DNA of 59,117 nucleotides from an uncultured Thermomicrobiales bacterium (GCA_902806405.1 CADCWL010000221.1:1-59117), one strand, 5' to 3'. Shown: positions 27,553 to 37,143, counted from the stretch's first letter. Made by a program: numbers and translations. The notes: generated from the sequence alone by a model not told the origin.

Positions 27553-28941
27553 ATGGGCAACAGCAACGAAACCCCATACCGCCTGATCGACCACGCATCC
27601 CGCCGCCGCACGAACCGACGCCGCTTCCTCCAGGGGGCGGCCGGCCTCGGCGCGGCGGCAATCGCCGGGGCCCGGGTGATCGTCCCGGTCGCCGCGCAGG
27701 AGGGCGACGCCGTCGTCTTTTGGACGACGTTCACCGACCCGGATCTGGCGATCCTGAAGGGGATGGTCGAGACCTACAACGGGCAGACGCAGTCGGCCAA
27801 GGTCGAACTGGTCCAGATCCCGCCGGCGGAGGTCACCGACACCTCCAAGCTGATGACCGCGGTTCGCGGCGGCACCGGGCCGGACGTCTACCACCTCGAC
27901 CGCTTCGTGGTCGCCCAGCGGGCGGCCGACGGCGTGCTCCAGGACCTGAGCGAGTTCGAGGGGGGCGCCACCTTCCTCGACAATCACATCGCCTTTGCCC
28001 GCTCCGAGGCGACCTACGACGGCAAGCCGTTCGCGCTGCCGTTCGACACGGACGCCCGCGCCCTGTACTACAACCGGACCCTCCTGATGGAGGCGGGGAT
28101 CGATATCGCTGCCCTCGATCCGGCGAACGGTCCGGCGACGTGGGACGCCGTCAAGCAGATGGCGAACGCCCTGAACCAGAAGGGGCCGGACGGCAACTAC
28201 ACGCGGATGGGCTTCATCCCCTGGCTGAACCAGGGGTGGCACTACACCTACGGCTTCTCCTGGGGTGGGGAATTCTTCGACCAGGCGGCCTGCGAGGTGA
28301 CGCCCGACAACGCCCAGGTCGTCGCCGCCTTCCAGTGGGTCTACGACTACTGCAAGGAGCTCGGGCCGCAGCAGGTCAGCGCCTTCGGCTCGCCGTCGAT
28401 GCAGCCGGGATTCCCGCCGCAGCAGCACCCCTTCATCACCGGCACGCTCGGGATGCAGATCACCGGCGACTGGATGATCAACCAGCTCCGGACCTACGCC
28501 CCGGAGATGGACTACGGCATCACCTTCATCCCGGTCCCGACCGCGGGAAACGAGTCGGCGACCTGGGCCGGCGGCTGGTCGATGGCGATGCCCCAGGGGG
28601 CGAAGCAGCCGGAGGCCGCCTTCCAGTTCATGCAGTGGATGTCGGGCGAGCCGGGGCAGCGGATCTACACCAAGGAGAGCGCCCACCTGCCGACCTGGGA
28701 GGCGCTGTTGGAGGACAAGACCCTCTTCGAGGAGCGGCACCGCTTCTTCAGCGAGCAGCTGCTGCCGATCGCCAAGAACCGGCCGCCGCTGCCGGTCGGC
28801 GCCAAGTACTGGGACGAGCTGACCGCCGCCTGGCAGGCCGTCTACCTGAACGAGGCGGAGCCGCAGGAGGCGCTGACCGCGGTCAAGGAGCGGGTCCAGT
28901 CCCAACTCGGCCGCTTCTGCCCGGTGACCATCGAAGGCTAG
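27553..28941 (+). CDS. Extracellular sugar-binding protein, Tat-exported (ABC transporter, family 1)
   Basis: The 462-residue solute-binding protein carries a Tat signal: RRRFLQGAAGL at residues 22-32, a hydrophobic stretch and a likely signal-peptidase site after VAA at 46-48. No lipobox cysteine is present, so it is not an ordinary lipoprotein. The mature part has the sugar-binding type 1 pattern (VVFWTTFTDPDLAIL, GTGPDVYHLDR, FALPFDTDARALYYN, WAGGWSMAMP). It should capture a sugar or oligosaccharide for the two permeases that follow; the ligand is unknown. AGGAGG precedes the ATG by seven bases. A palindrome follows the gene and may separate its high expression from that of the permeases. 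Confidence 0.92.
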   Translation: MGNSNETPYRLIDHASRRRTNRRRFLQGAAGLGAAAIAGARVIVPVAAQEGDAVVFWTTFTDPDLAILKGMVETYNGQTQSAKVELVQIPPAEVTDTSKLMTAVRGGTGPDVYHLDRFVVAQRAADGVLQDLSEFEGGATFLDNHIAFARSEATYDGKPFALPFDTDARALYYNRTLLMEAGIDIAALDPANGPATWDAVKQMANALNQKGPDGNYTRMGFIPWLNQGWHYTYGFSWGGEFFDQAACEVTPDNAQVVAAFQWVYDYCKELGPQQVSAFGSPSMQPGFPPQQHPFITGTLGMQITGDWMINQLRTYAPEMDYGITFIPVPTAGNESATWAGGWSMAMPQGAKQPEAAFQFMQWMSGEPGQRIYTKESAHLPTWEALLEDKTLFEERHRFFSEQLLPIAKNRPPLPVGAKYWDELTAAWQAVYLNEAEPQEALTAVKERVQSQLGRFCPVTIEG

Positions 28942-28952
28942 GCGCGAGCATC

Positions 28953-28980
28953 GGTGCGGGGCCGCGCGCGGCCCCGCACC
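28953..28980. terminator. Perfect 28-nt palindrome between binding protein and permease genes
   Basis: Positions 28953-28966 are the exact reverse complement of 28967-28980, so they can form a stem of about 12 bp once a small loop is allowed. In sugar ABC operons such a hairpin after the binding-protein gene often stabilises its mRNA or partly terminates transcription. No U tract follows, so it would be an attenuating or protective structure. Confidence 0.6.
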
Positions 28981-29062
28981 AGCCCGTCGCCGCTCCGGCC
29001 GGTACGCCGGGCTGCCGCAGACTCGGGCACCCGACGCACCGCCAGAAAGCGGGGCCAGCACC

Positions 29063-30019
29063 GTGGCAGCCGAGATCCTCGCCGCGTCGTCGCCGCGGCG
29101 CCCCCCCTTCGGCCAGCGGTTCCTCTTGGGCCGCGCCGAGCGGCGCAATCTGGCGATGGGGCTACTCTTCATCAGCCCCTGGATCGTCGGCTTCGTCGCG
29201 TTCCTGCTCTACCCGTTCATCTACACGATCCGGATCGGGTTCACCCAGTACTCGGGGTTCGGCGACCCGCTCTGGATCGGGCTCGAGAACTACCGGCAAC
29301 TGTTCCGGGACGACCTGTTCTGGAAGTCCCTCTACAACACGCTCTTCTACACCGGCCTGGCGATCCCGGTCGGCGTCGTTGTCGCGATGGGCCTGGCGCT
29401 GGCGATGAACCAGCCGGTACCGGAGGTGCCGATCTACCGGGCCATCCTCTACCTGCCGTCGGTAATCCCCGCCTTTGCCCTCTCCTTCATCTTCCTGACG
29501 CTGCTCGACCCGGCGCGGGGCATCTTCAATCAGGCGCTGATGGCGGTCGGGCTGCCGAACATCAACTGGTTCGGTGACCCACGGTATTCCAAGCTGGCGC
29601 TCGTGATCCTCGCCCAGTTCGGCGCCGGCCAGGCCGCCTTGATCTTCCTCGCCGGTCTGAAGGGGATCCCGCCGACGCTCTACGAGGCGTCGATGCTGGA
29701 CGGGGCGGGGACGTGGCGCAAGTTCTGGAACATCACCCTGCCGATGATGACCCCGGTGATCCTCTATGACCTGATCCTGGGCTTGAGCACGGGGATCCAG
29801 ATCTTCACCCAGATCTTCGTCATCTTCGGCAACGACCCGCCGGGAGCGCCGGCCAACTCGACCCTCGCCTACGTGCCGTACCTCTACAACAACGGCTTCC
29901 GCTATGGCCAGATGGGCTACGCGGCGGCAATGGCGTGGGTCCTCTTCCTGATCACCCTCGTCCTCGCCTTCTTCATCTTCCGCTCCTCGAATCGGTGGGT
30001 GCATTACGACACGGACTGA
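29063..30019 (+). CDS. Sugar ABC transporter permease (MalF/UgpA type)
   Basis: The 318-residue protein has six transmembrane segments of the binding-protein-dependent permease family. The EAA loop that docks on the ATPase is YEASMLDGAGTWRKFWNITLP in the C-terminal half (A-D-G core as A-x-L-D-G). The N-terminal 35 residues are cytoplasmic and basic. It pairs with the next permease to form the heterodimeric pore. The start is a GTG 122 nt after the binding-protein gene. No ATP-binding subunit is encoded nearby, so a shared MsmK/UgpC-type ATPase elsewhere is likely. Confidence 0.92.
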   Translation: MAAEILAASSPRRPPFGQRFLLGRAERRNLAMGLLFISPWIVGFVAFLLYPFIYTIRIGFTQYSGFGDPLWIGLENYRQLFRDDLFWKSLYNTLFYTGLAIPVGVVVAMGLALAMNQPVPEVPIYRAILYLPSVIPAFALSFIFLTLLDPARGIFNQALMAVGLPNINWFGDPRYSKLALVILAQFGAGQAALIFLAGLKGIPPTLYEASMLDGAGTWRKFWNITLPMMTPVILYDLILGLSTGIQIFTQIFVIFGNDPPGAPANSTLAYVPYLYNNGFRYGQMGYAAAMAWVLFLITLVLAFFIFRSSNRWVHYDTD

Positions 30020-30081
30020 GGCGGTCAAGAGCCGGTAGCCGGTCCGTGGACAGCCATGGACCGGCGTTGGGAGGGGGAGAG

Positions 30082-30978
30082 ATGGCCAGGGCGATAGCCG
30101 TCCAAACGCCCCGGACGTCGACGGCGTCCGGCGCGCGCTCGTCGTCCGTGCGGAAGCGGTTCCGCTCCCAGGTGCTGCCGCGGATCGTGCTGATCCTGAT
30201 GTGCGCGATCTTCATCCTGCCGTTCTACTGGATGCTGACCACGGCGCTGAAGTCGAACGACGAGATCGGTGCCTACCCACCGACCTTGTGGCCGCACGAC
30301 CTGCGCTGGGCCAATTTCAAGGACGCGGTCGAGGTCTTCCCGTTCTGGAGCTTCCTGCGCAACACGGCCACGATCACGGCGCTGACGGTGCTGGGGGCGG
30401 CGATCTCGAACCCGATCGTCGCCTACGGCTTCTCCCGGATCGCCTGGCCTGGCCGGGACAAGGTCTTCTTCCTCGTACTGGCAACGGTCTTCGTCCCCTT
30501 CCCGGTGCTGATCATCGCCCTCTTCGACATCTTCGCCCGGCTGGGGTGGATCAACACGTTTCTGCCGCTGGTGGTGCCGCTCTTCTTCGGCAACGCCTTC
30601 TGGATCTTCCTGATGCGGCAATTCTTCATGCGCATCCCGCAGGAAGTCTCCGACGCGGCGCGGCTGGACGGGGCGAACGAGCTGCAGATCCTGTTCAAAA
30701 TCATCATGCCCCAGTCGTGGCCGGCCCTCTCCGCCGTCTGCCTCTTCGCCGGTCTCCACGCCTGGAACGACTTCCTGGGGCCGCTGATCTTTCTCCAGGA
30801 CGAGACGAAGTACACGCTCGCGATCGGGCTGACCTTCTTCGAGTCGCAGTCGCAGTACGACATCCGGTTCAACCTGCTGATGGCGGCCTCGGCCTTGATC
30901 GTGCTGCCGGTGATCGTCGTCTTCCTGATGTTCCAGCGCGTCTTCGTCGAGGGGGTGACGCTCGGGAGCATGAAGTAG
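30082..30978 (+). CDS. Sugar ABC transporter permease (MalG/UgpE type)
   Basis: The 298-residue protein has six transmembrane segments (RIVLILMCAIFILPFYWML and others) and the EAA loop SDAARLDGANELQILFKIIMP. The conserved C-terminal VEGVTLGSMK resembles the ends of MalG-type permeases. The ATG at 30082 has GGGAGGGGGAG immediately upstream. It is the third gene of the operon, 62 nt after the first permease. Confidence 0.93.
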   Translation: MARAIAVQTPRTSTASGARSSSVRKRFRSQVLPRIVLILMCAIFILPFYWMLTTALKSNDEIGAYPPTLWPHDLRWANFKDAVEVFPFWSFLRNTATITALTVLGAAISNPIVAYGFSRIAWPGRDKVFFLVLATVFVPFPVLIIALFDIFARLGWINTFLPLVVPLFFGNAFWIFLMRQFFMRIPQEVSDAARLDGANELQILFKIIMPQSWPALSAVCLFAGLHAWNDFLGPLIFLQDETKYTLAIGLTFFESQSQYDIRFNLLMAASALIVLPVIVVFLMFQRVFVEGVTLGSMK

Positions 30979-31074
30979 GTCGACCCCGTTGGGCAGGAGG
31001 CTGCGGCGAGGGGCGAGGCCATGCCTTGCGACCGCCGTGCCGGCCGTGCCGGCTGTGGGCATCCCAACCCATTC

Positions 31075-31147
31075 GTCATCCCGAGGACGGAGGAGCCTCT
31101 CCCGCGCCCAAGCCGCACGGGGTGGATCCCTCGTTCCTCGGGATGAC
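31075..31147. repeat. GTCATCCC-type interspersed repeat, copy 2
   Basis: The perfect 12-bp terminal inverted repeat gtcatcccgagg (31075-31086) and cctcgggatgac (31136-31147) encloses 49 bases containing ggatccctcg. It lies between the permease and mannosidase genes and could form a long cruciform or hairpin that acts as a transcription pause or mRNA end. It is the best-preserved of three similar elements. Confidence 0.7.
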
Positions 31148-31261
31148 GGCGTGAGGGGACGGTCGACAGATAGCTAGGTTCCGGACGAGCGACGGCGCGG
31201 GTGGGGCATGTGCTGCGGGGCGTAAGCCACCGCGGCGGGGAGCAGGGAGAGGAGCAACCTG

Positions 31262-34200
31262 GTGCCGAACGGGTTCGACGAGCGCCGGCTGGCGCGGGCG
31301 GCGCGGCGGCTGGAGGAGCTCCGCGCGTGGCGGAACGCGGCGGAGCACCCGGCCGGGGAGTGGACCCTGACGGCGAGCGGTGGGACGCACCGGCTCCGCC
31401 TCGGCGACCGGTGGCCGGTGGTCGAAACACCGGTCACGTTCGTTGCCGAGGCCGTCGTGCCCGCCGGATGGGCGCGGCGGCCGGTGGAGCTGGAGTTGTG
31501 GCTCGGCGGGGACGGGCTGGTACGGCTCTCGACCGGGCTGCAGGCCGGGCTCGACCCGTTCCACCACGCGTTTCGGGTCACGGAGGCGGCGTCCGGGGGG
31601 GAGCGGATCGGGATCGAGGCCGAGGTGTCGCCGAAGGGGATGTTCGGCAGCCACGTTGCCGAGCCGCGGCTGGAGCGGGCTCACCTGGTGGTGCCGCAGC
31701 GGGCGGTGCGGGCGCTGGAGCGCGACCTCTCGATGATCATTGATGCCTGCCGTCAGCTCGGGGAGCACGAAGCCGTGCCCCTCCTGCTCGACGCCGTCGA
31801 CGCCGCGTTCGGCGCGCTCGCGGCCGATTGGCCGTCGGGGACCGACATCGCGGTGACCAGACTGGTCCGCGGCTACGTCGATCCGCTCGGGAGCGGGCTC
31901 CAGTCGGTCTCCGCCGGCTACGGCACGGAGGCGTCCGCGGTCCACCCCTACTCCTCCCCGATCTGGCAGCTCCCGGCGGCACCGCGCGAGCTGGAGCCGC
32001 TGCCGGACGCGGCGCTGGCGGCGGTCGGGGTGGCGCGGGCGGAGGTCGCGGCGCGGCTGGAGGCGATCGGGCGGGACTATCCGCCAACCGGGCGGTTGGC
32101 GCTGACGGGGCACGCCCACATCGACCTTGCCTGGCTCTGGCCGGTGGCGGAGACGCGGCGGAAGGGGCGGCGCACCTTCTCCAGCGTCCTCGACCTCCTT
32201 GGCCGCTACGAGGACTTCACCTTCAACCAATCGTCCGCACAGCTCTACGCCTGGATCGAGGAGGACGACCCGGCGCTCTTCGCGCGCATCGTGGAGCGGG
32301 TGGCGGAGGGGCGGTGGGAGCCGGTCGGCGGCTCGTGGGTGGAGCCGGACTGCCAGGTGACGGGTGGCGAGGCGTTCGTCCGCCAGCTCCTCTACGGACA
32401 GCGCTACTTCGAGCGCCGCTTCGGGCGGCGGAGCACGGTCGCCTGGCTACCGGACGTCTTCGGGTTCTCGCCCGGTATCCCCCAACTGCTGCGGGGCGCC
32501 GGCTTGACCGGCTTCTTCACGATCAAACTGACCTGGAACGAGGCGAACCGCTTCCCGCACGACCTCTTCGCGTGGGAAGGGCTCGACGGCAGCCGCGTCA
32601 CGGCGAACATGTTCCGCAACCTGCCGCCCGCCCACGGCTACAACGGCAACGTCGCCCCGCTCGACACCCTCGGCACCTGGCGCGAGTTCGCCGCCAAGCG
32701 CCACCACCCGGAGAGCTTGCTCGCCTTCGGCTGGGGCGACGGTGGAGGCGGTCCGAGCGAGAAGATGCTCGAGAACTACGCCCGCATCAAGGCCTTTCCC
32801 GCGCTGCCGCGGCTGCGGATGGCGAAGATCGAGGAGTACTTCGCGGAACTGCCAACGGAGGGGCTGCCGCGTTGGGTCGGCGAGCTCTACCTGGAGCTGC
32901 ACCGGGGGACGCTGACGACCCAGGGCAAGGTCAAGGCGCTCAACCGGCAGGGGGAGCACCGCCTCCTGGAAGCGGAAGCGTTCGCGGCGCTGGCGACGGC
33001 GGGCGGCTTCGCCTACCCCACGGCCGCGATCGAGACCGCCTGGAAGACGCTGCTGCTCAACCAGTTCCACGATATCCTCCCCGGCTCCTCGATCGCCGAG
33101 GTCTACCAGGACACGCACCGGGAGCTGGCGGAGGTGGTGGCGACCGCGTCCGGCGTCCGCGACGCGGCCCTGCGCCACCTTGGCGGTGGACGCGAGAGCG
33201 GGGCGGACGGGGGTTGGCTGGTCGCCAACGCCGGCCTCACCCCCCGACCGCTGACCGCGCTGCTGGCCGGCGCGGAGCCGGGGACCGTCCTCGCGGACGC
33301 GGTGGGCCGCGCCATACCGACCCAACCCACCGCCGAGGGTCTGCTCGTCCACGACCCCTCGCGCGTGGTGGCGGGTCTCGGCTGGACCCCGCTCGTGACC
33401 GGTGGAGCCATGACGGGCGGGGCGCCGACCGACGTCCTGGGCGCGGCGGTGACCGCGACGGCGTCCGGCGACGGCGCGACGATCGAGAACGACCTGCTCC
33501 GGGCCGAGATCGGCGGCGACGGGACGCTGCACCGGCTCTACGACAGGCAGGCGGGCCGGGAGGCGCTGGCCGACCGGGGCAACCAGCTCTGGGCCTTCGT
33601 CGACAAGCCACGGATGTACGACGCCTGGGACATCGAGGAGACCTACGAGGCCGAGGGCGAGGAGGTCGGCGGCATCGAGCGGATCGAGGTCATCGAGGCC
33701 GGCCCGCTGCGCGCCTCCGTCCGCGTCACCCGAAACTGGCACGACTCGCGGATCGAGCAGACCTACCGGCTGCTGGCCGGGTCGCGGCGGCTCGACGTGG
33801 CGACGACCATCGACTGGCACGAGCGGCAGCGGTTGCTCCAGGCGCGCTTCCCGCTCGCCGTCCGCAGCCACGAGGCGACGTACGAAACGATGTACGGCGC
33901 GGTGCGGCGGCCGACCCATCGCAACACGGGCTGGGACGCGGCCCGGTTCGAGGTGAGCGGCCACCGGTTCGCCGACCTCTCCGAGCCGGGCTACGGCGTG
34001 GCGCTGCTCAACGACGGCAAGTACGGCCACGGCGCCCATGGCAACGTCCTTTCCCTGAGCCTGGTCCGCGGCCCCCTCTACCCCGATCCGTACGCCGACG
34101 AGGGGGAGCACCGCTTCACCTATGCGCTCTTCCCCCACCCCGGCGACTGGACGGAGACCGGGGTCACCGCCGAGGCGTTCGCCCTCAACAGCCCGCTTCT

Positions 34201-34519
34201 GGCCGTACCGAATGCGGGGAGTGGCGGGGGATCGGCCACGACCGGCGGCTTCGTGGAGGCCGACGGCCTGCCGCTCGCCCTCGGGTCGCTGAAGCGGGCG
34301 GAGGAGGGGGACGCGCTCATCCTCCGGCTGTACGAGCCGCACGGGGCTCGCGGGACGGCGACGCTGCGGTTTGGGCGGGAGGTAGCGGGCGTCGAGCCCG
34401 TGACGCTCCTCGAAGAGCCGGACGGCGACGGTCGCGCGCTCGAGGTCATCGATGCCTCCACGGTGCGACTGCAGGTGCGGCCGTTCGAGGTGGTGTCCGT
34501 GCGGCTCCGGCTCAGGTAA
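31262..34519 (+). CDS. Alpha-mannosidase, glycoside hydrolase family 38
   Basis: The 1085-residue protein has the GH38 architecture: an N-terminal region of about 270 residues, then the catalytic domain with the zinc-binding GHAHIDLAWLWPV near 282, LPDVFGFS near 396 (Asp is the expected nucleophile) and NQFHDILPGSSI near 600 (zinc histidine). The middle three-helix and large C-terminal beta domains follow. It should remove alpha-linked mannose from oligosaccharides. There is no signal peptide, so it acts in the cytoplasm on sugars brought in by the upstream ABC transporter. The start is a GTG at 31262 with GAGAGGAG about eight bases upstream. Length is typical of the ManC/YbgG-type bacterial enzymes and longer. 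Confidence 0.93.
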   Translation: MPNGFDERRLARAARRLEELRAWRNAAEHPAGEWTLTASGGTHRLRLGDRWPVVETPVTFVAEAVVPAGWARRPVELELWLGGDGLVRLSTGLQAGLDPFHHAFRVTEAASGGERIGIEAEVSPKGMFGSHVAEPRLERAHLVVPQRAVRALERDLSMIIDACRQLGEHEAVPLLLDAVDAAFGALAADWPSGTDIAVTRLVRGYVDPLGSGLQSVSAGYGTEASAVHPYSSPIWQLPAAPRELEPLPDAALAAVGVARAEVAARLEAIGRDYPPTGRLALTGHAHIDLAWLWPVAETRRKGRRTFSSVLDLLGRYEDFTFNQSSAQLYAWIEEDDPALFARIVERVAEGRWEPVGGSWVEPDCQVTGGEAFVRQLLYGQRYFERRFGRRSTVAWLPDVFGFSPGIPQLLRGAGLTGFFTIKLTWNEANRFPHDLFAWEGLDGSRVTANMFRNLPPAHGYNGNVAPLDTLGTWREFAAKRHHPESLLAFGWGDGGGGPSEKMLENYARIKAFPALPRLRMAKIEEYFAELPTEGLPRWVGELYLELHRGTLTTQGKVKALNRQGEHRLLEAEAFAALATAGGFAYPTAAIETAWKTLLLNQFHDILPGSSIAEVYQDTHRELAEVVATASGVRDAALRHLGGGRESGADGGWLVANAGLTPRPLTALLAGAEPGTVLADAVGRAIPTQPTAEGLLVHDPSRVVAGLGWTPLVTGGAMTGGAPTDVLGAAVTATASGDGATIENDLLRAEIGGDGTLHRLYDRQAGREALADRGNQLWAFVDKPRMYDAWDIEETYEAEGEEVGGIERIEVIEAGPLRASVRVTRNWHDSRIEQTYRLLAGSRRLDVATTIDWHERQRLLQARFPLAVRSHEATYETMYGAVRRPTHRNTGWDAARFEVSGHRFADLSEPGYGVALLNDGKYGHGAHGNVLSLSLVRGPLYPDPYADEGEHRFTYALFPHPGDWTETGVTAEAFALNSPLLAVPNAGSGGGSATTGGFVEADGLPLALGSLKRAEEGDALILRLYEPHGARGTATLRFGREVAGVEPVTLLEEPDGDGRALEVIDASTVRLQVRPFEVVSVRLRLR

Positions 34520-34874
34520 CCGGTTCCCGATGTGGTGAGGTCCGAGCACTCCCCGAGCACGACCGCGGCGCCGCACCGTCGTCGCGCGGTATCGGCGGGT
34601 CGAGCCGGAGGGGAACGGCGACGGCGGCCAGCTCGGAACCCACCACCGGCGAGGATCTCAAGCGACGGCTCGCTGCCGATCGCGACCCATCGTGGCGACG
34701 GCGCGTCGGTTTGGGCTTTTCCTGATCTCCCGCGATGGGGCGATCCAGCGCCCCGAGGTGGTGCCCTTTATCAGGTAAGAGGGGTCCACCAACGGGCGGG
34801 ATGCCATTCATAGCGCGGCGGGTACCGGCTCCGCTTCACGCAAATCGATCGACCGACATGGGGCGGAGGATGCC
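34520..34874. other. Intergenic region between the mannosidase and enolase-superfamily genes
   Basis: No gene is supported on either strand; frames are short and Arg/Pro-rich. No clear promoter or terminator was recognised. Confidence 0.45.
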
Positions 34875-36092
34875 GTGATCGTGACCCGGATCGAGACGCT
34901 GCGGGTCGGCGGGTTTCCGAACCTGCTCTGGGTGCGGATCCACACCGACGAGGGGCCGGTCGGGCTGGGGGAGACGTTCTTCGGGGCGCGGGCCGTTGAG
35001 GCGTACCTGCACGAGTCGGTCGCACCGTACCTGCTCGGTCGGGACCCGCTCCGGATCGACGCCCACGCCCGGGCGCTGACCGGCTACGTCGGGTACCGCT
35101 CGACCGGGGTCGAGATGCGCGGCAACTCGGCGGTCGACATCGCGCTCTGGGACCTCTTCGGCAAGGTGACCGGGCAGCCGCTCTACCAGCTGCTGGGCGG
35201 GGCAAGCCGGGACAGGATCCGGATCTACAACACCTGCGCCGGCTACCGCTACGTCCGGGCCGAGCCGAAGCAGGCGGTCGACAACTGGGGCTTGCCCGAG
35301 GAGACGGCGGAGGCGAGCGAGGGGCCGTACGAGGACCTCGACGCCTTCCTCCACCGGGCGGACGAGCTGGCGCTGAGCCTGCGCGCCCAGGGGATCACCG
35401 GGATGAAGATCTGGCCGTTCGACCCCTACGCGGAGGCGAGCAACGGCCAGGACATCTCGACCGCCGACCTGAACCGGGCGCTGGAGCCGTTCCGCAAGAT
35501 CCGGGAAGCGGTCGGCGACGAGATGGACGTGATGGTCGAGTTCCACTCCCTCTGGAACCTGCCGACGGCGCGCCGCATCGCCGCCGCGCTCGAAGAGTTC
35601 AAGCCGTACTGGTTCGAGGACCCGCTGCGCGCCGACAACCTCGACGCCCTCGCCGCCTTCGCCGCCGGGACGCGGGTTCCGGTCACCATCAGCGAGACGC
35701 TGGCGACGCGGTGGTCGTTCCGGGAGGCGTTCTCGGCGGGGGCGGCGGGGATCGCGATGCTCGACCTGGGCTGGTGCGGCGGGGTCGGGGAGGCGAAGAA
35801 GATCGCGACGATGGCGGAGGCGCACCAGCTCCCCGTCGCCCCGCACGACTGCACCGGTCCGATCGTGCTGACCGCCTCGACGCACCTCTCGATCAACCTG
35901 CCGAACGCGCTGATCCAGGAGACGGTCCGCGCCTATTACCACGGCTGGTACCGGGAGTTGGTGACGGGGCTGCCGCCGATCGACGGCGGCTTCATCGCGG
36001 CGCCGACCGGGCCGGGGCTGGGGGTGGAACTGCTGCCGGAGCTGTGGGAGCGGGCGGACGCGGCGGTGCGGGAGAGCGTGCTCGGCGGGTGA
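34875..36092 (+). CDS. Mandelate racemase/muconate lactonizing enzyme family protein (enolase superfamily)
   Basis: The 405-residue protein has the capping domain (residues 1-125, LLWVRIHTDEGPVGLGE) and barrel of the mandelate-racemase subgroup. Candidate metal ligands are in VMVEFHSLWN near 220, WFEDPL near 246 and ISETLA near 272. A general-acid/base histidine is expected in APHDCTGP near 322, and a lysine in GMKIWPFD near 178. These are the features of acid-sugar dehydratases (galactonate, mannonate and similar). The exact substrate is unknown, but placement after a mannosidase supports sugar-acid breakdown. The start is GTG with GGAGG upstream. Confidence 0.88.
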   Translation: MIVTRIETLRVGGFPNLLWVRIHTDEGPVGLGETFFGARAVEAYLHESVAPYLLGRDPLRIDAHARALTGYVGYRSTGVEMRGNSAVDIALWDLFGKVTGQPLYQLLGGASRDRIRIYNTCAGYRYVRAEPKQAVDNWGLPEETAEASEGPYEDLDAFLHRADELALSLRAQGITGMKIWPFDPYAEASNGQDISTADLNRALEPFRKIREAVGDEMDVMVEFHSLWNLPTARRIAAALEEFKPYWFEDPLRADNLDALAAFAAGTRVPVTISETLATRWSFREAFSAGAAGIAMLDLGWCGGVGEAKKIATMAEAHQLPVAPHDCTGPIVLTASTHLSINLPNALIQETVRAYYHGWYRELVTGLPPIDGGFIAAPTGPGLGVELLPELWERADAAVRESVLGG

Positions 36093-36302
36093 GGGTGCGG
36101 CCAGCGGCACGGGTCCGACCGGCGGCGGGGTCAACTGCCCCACGGTTGATCCGACGTCAGAGCGAACGGCGGTGGGCCGGCGCTCTCCCGCTGACGGCGG
36201 GGCACGACGGCGGGTAACGGACGGGGTGATCATCGCCGTGGCAACGGGTGGCGCGGCGAAGCGGCAACCCGCGATCCCAACGCCGACGTGGCGGCCTAGC
36301 CG

Positions 36303-36323
36303 CCCGGGGTTCAAAACCCCGGG
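36303..36323. repeat. Perfect CCCGGGGTT/AACCCCGGG hairpin
   Basis: A 9-bp perfect stem (36303-36311, 36315-36323) closes on a 3-base loop, flanked by tagcc and cta that extend the symmetry. It looks like a REP-type palindrome or a factor-independent transcription end without U tract. Confidence 0.6.
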
Positions 36324-36430
36324 CTACGGAAACCGGACTCCCCAACGTAGCCTGAAGCGCAAGTTCGGCTTGAACGAATCGGGAGATTAGGGTTCGGGGC
36401 AAACCCGGCGCGCAGGCCGAGTGTCCTGCT

Positions 36431-36466
36431 GGATCCCGCCGGGACGGGCACGGGCCTTGGAATGAC
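36431..36466. repeat. GTCATCCC-type repeat, degenerate copy 3
   Basis: The ggatccc core and a right arm reading ccttggaatgac (36455-36466) resemble the right half of copy 2 (cctcgggatgac) with three changes. The left arm is missing. Confidence 0.35.
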
Positions 36467-36768
36467 GGACGAACGCCCGCGGGCGCGGTATCGCGCTGCC
36501 CAGTCCCGTTCCCGGACGTGCCGCTTGAGGTTGCGAACAGATATTGCGTTTCGGTTTGTCCTGCTCCCTGGGAGGATGGTTCCGGCTGGGAGATGTTGGG
36601 GCACAGGTGCCTCCGATTCCGATTCCGCCGCGGTTGCGCCGAGTCCAGACGATCGCCGTGGCGCCCACGTCGCCCTGGGGATAAATCCTCGGGCGGACGC
36701 GGCGAAGCACCCCGGGGGTCGAGCATGGACGGCCTCGCACCATCGGTCGACCCGAGGCCGTGTAAGCG

Positions 36769-37032
36769 GTGACGACCACGGAACGGGCGGTCGCCGCCGC
36801 TCACAAACGGTGCGGCTCCTCAGGGTACCGAGAGGGATCGCTCCGCGAGATCACCGACGTAGTCGAGGCCGACTCCCTCGCCATCGCGCTGCTCCGTGAC
36901 CGACCTTGGGAGAGCGATGAGGTACATTCCTGGGTAATCGCCGACCGTGGCAAGGACGGGAGCCACGTCCGCTTCGAGATCCTGCACACGTCCTCGGTGA
37001 TTGCAAGATCCGGCAAGGTCGATATTGCGTAG
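36769..37032 (+). CDS. Small hypothetical protein
   Basis: The 87-residue frame starts at a GTG at 36769 and has balanced, protein-like composition (REITDVVEADSLAIALLRD, VHSWVIADRGKDGSHVRFE). Third-position GC is only moderately high compared with neighbours. No family is recognised, and the ribosome binding site is weak. It may be a real small gene acquired from elsewhere or a gene fragment. It converges on the large minus-strand gene at 37144, whose stop is 112 nt away. Confidence 0.38.
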   Translation: MTTTERAVAAAHKRCGSSGYREGSLREITDVVEADSLAIALLRDRPWESDEVHSWVIADRGKDGSHVRFEILHTSSVIARSGKVDIA

Positions 37033-37143
37033 GCGGGATGGGCCGCCCGTGGACAGGCTCGGCTAACGACCCTCGACGGCCCACGCGGAGCTTCTTCGCG
37101 CGCCCGTATGGCCCGTGGAGTGGGGGCCGAGCCAATGGCGGAA

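Larger units (their letters stand above)
36093..36768. other. Repeat-bearing intergenic region
   Basis: No supported gene. It contains a CCCGGGGTT hairpin (36303-36323) and a degenerate third copy of the GTCATCCC-type repeat (36431-36466). Frames on both strands are low quality. Confidence 0.5.

Noticed and set aside
36303-36323. Possible tRNA T arm (ggggttcaaaacccc)
   Set aside because: No matching acceptor stem, D arm or anticodon arm exists at the required distances. The longer perfect palindrome fits a repeat or terminator better.
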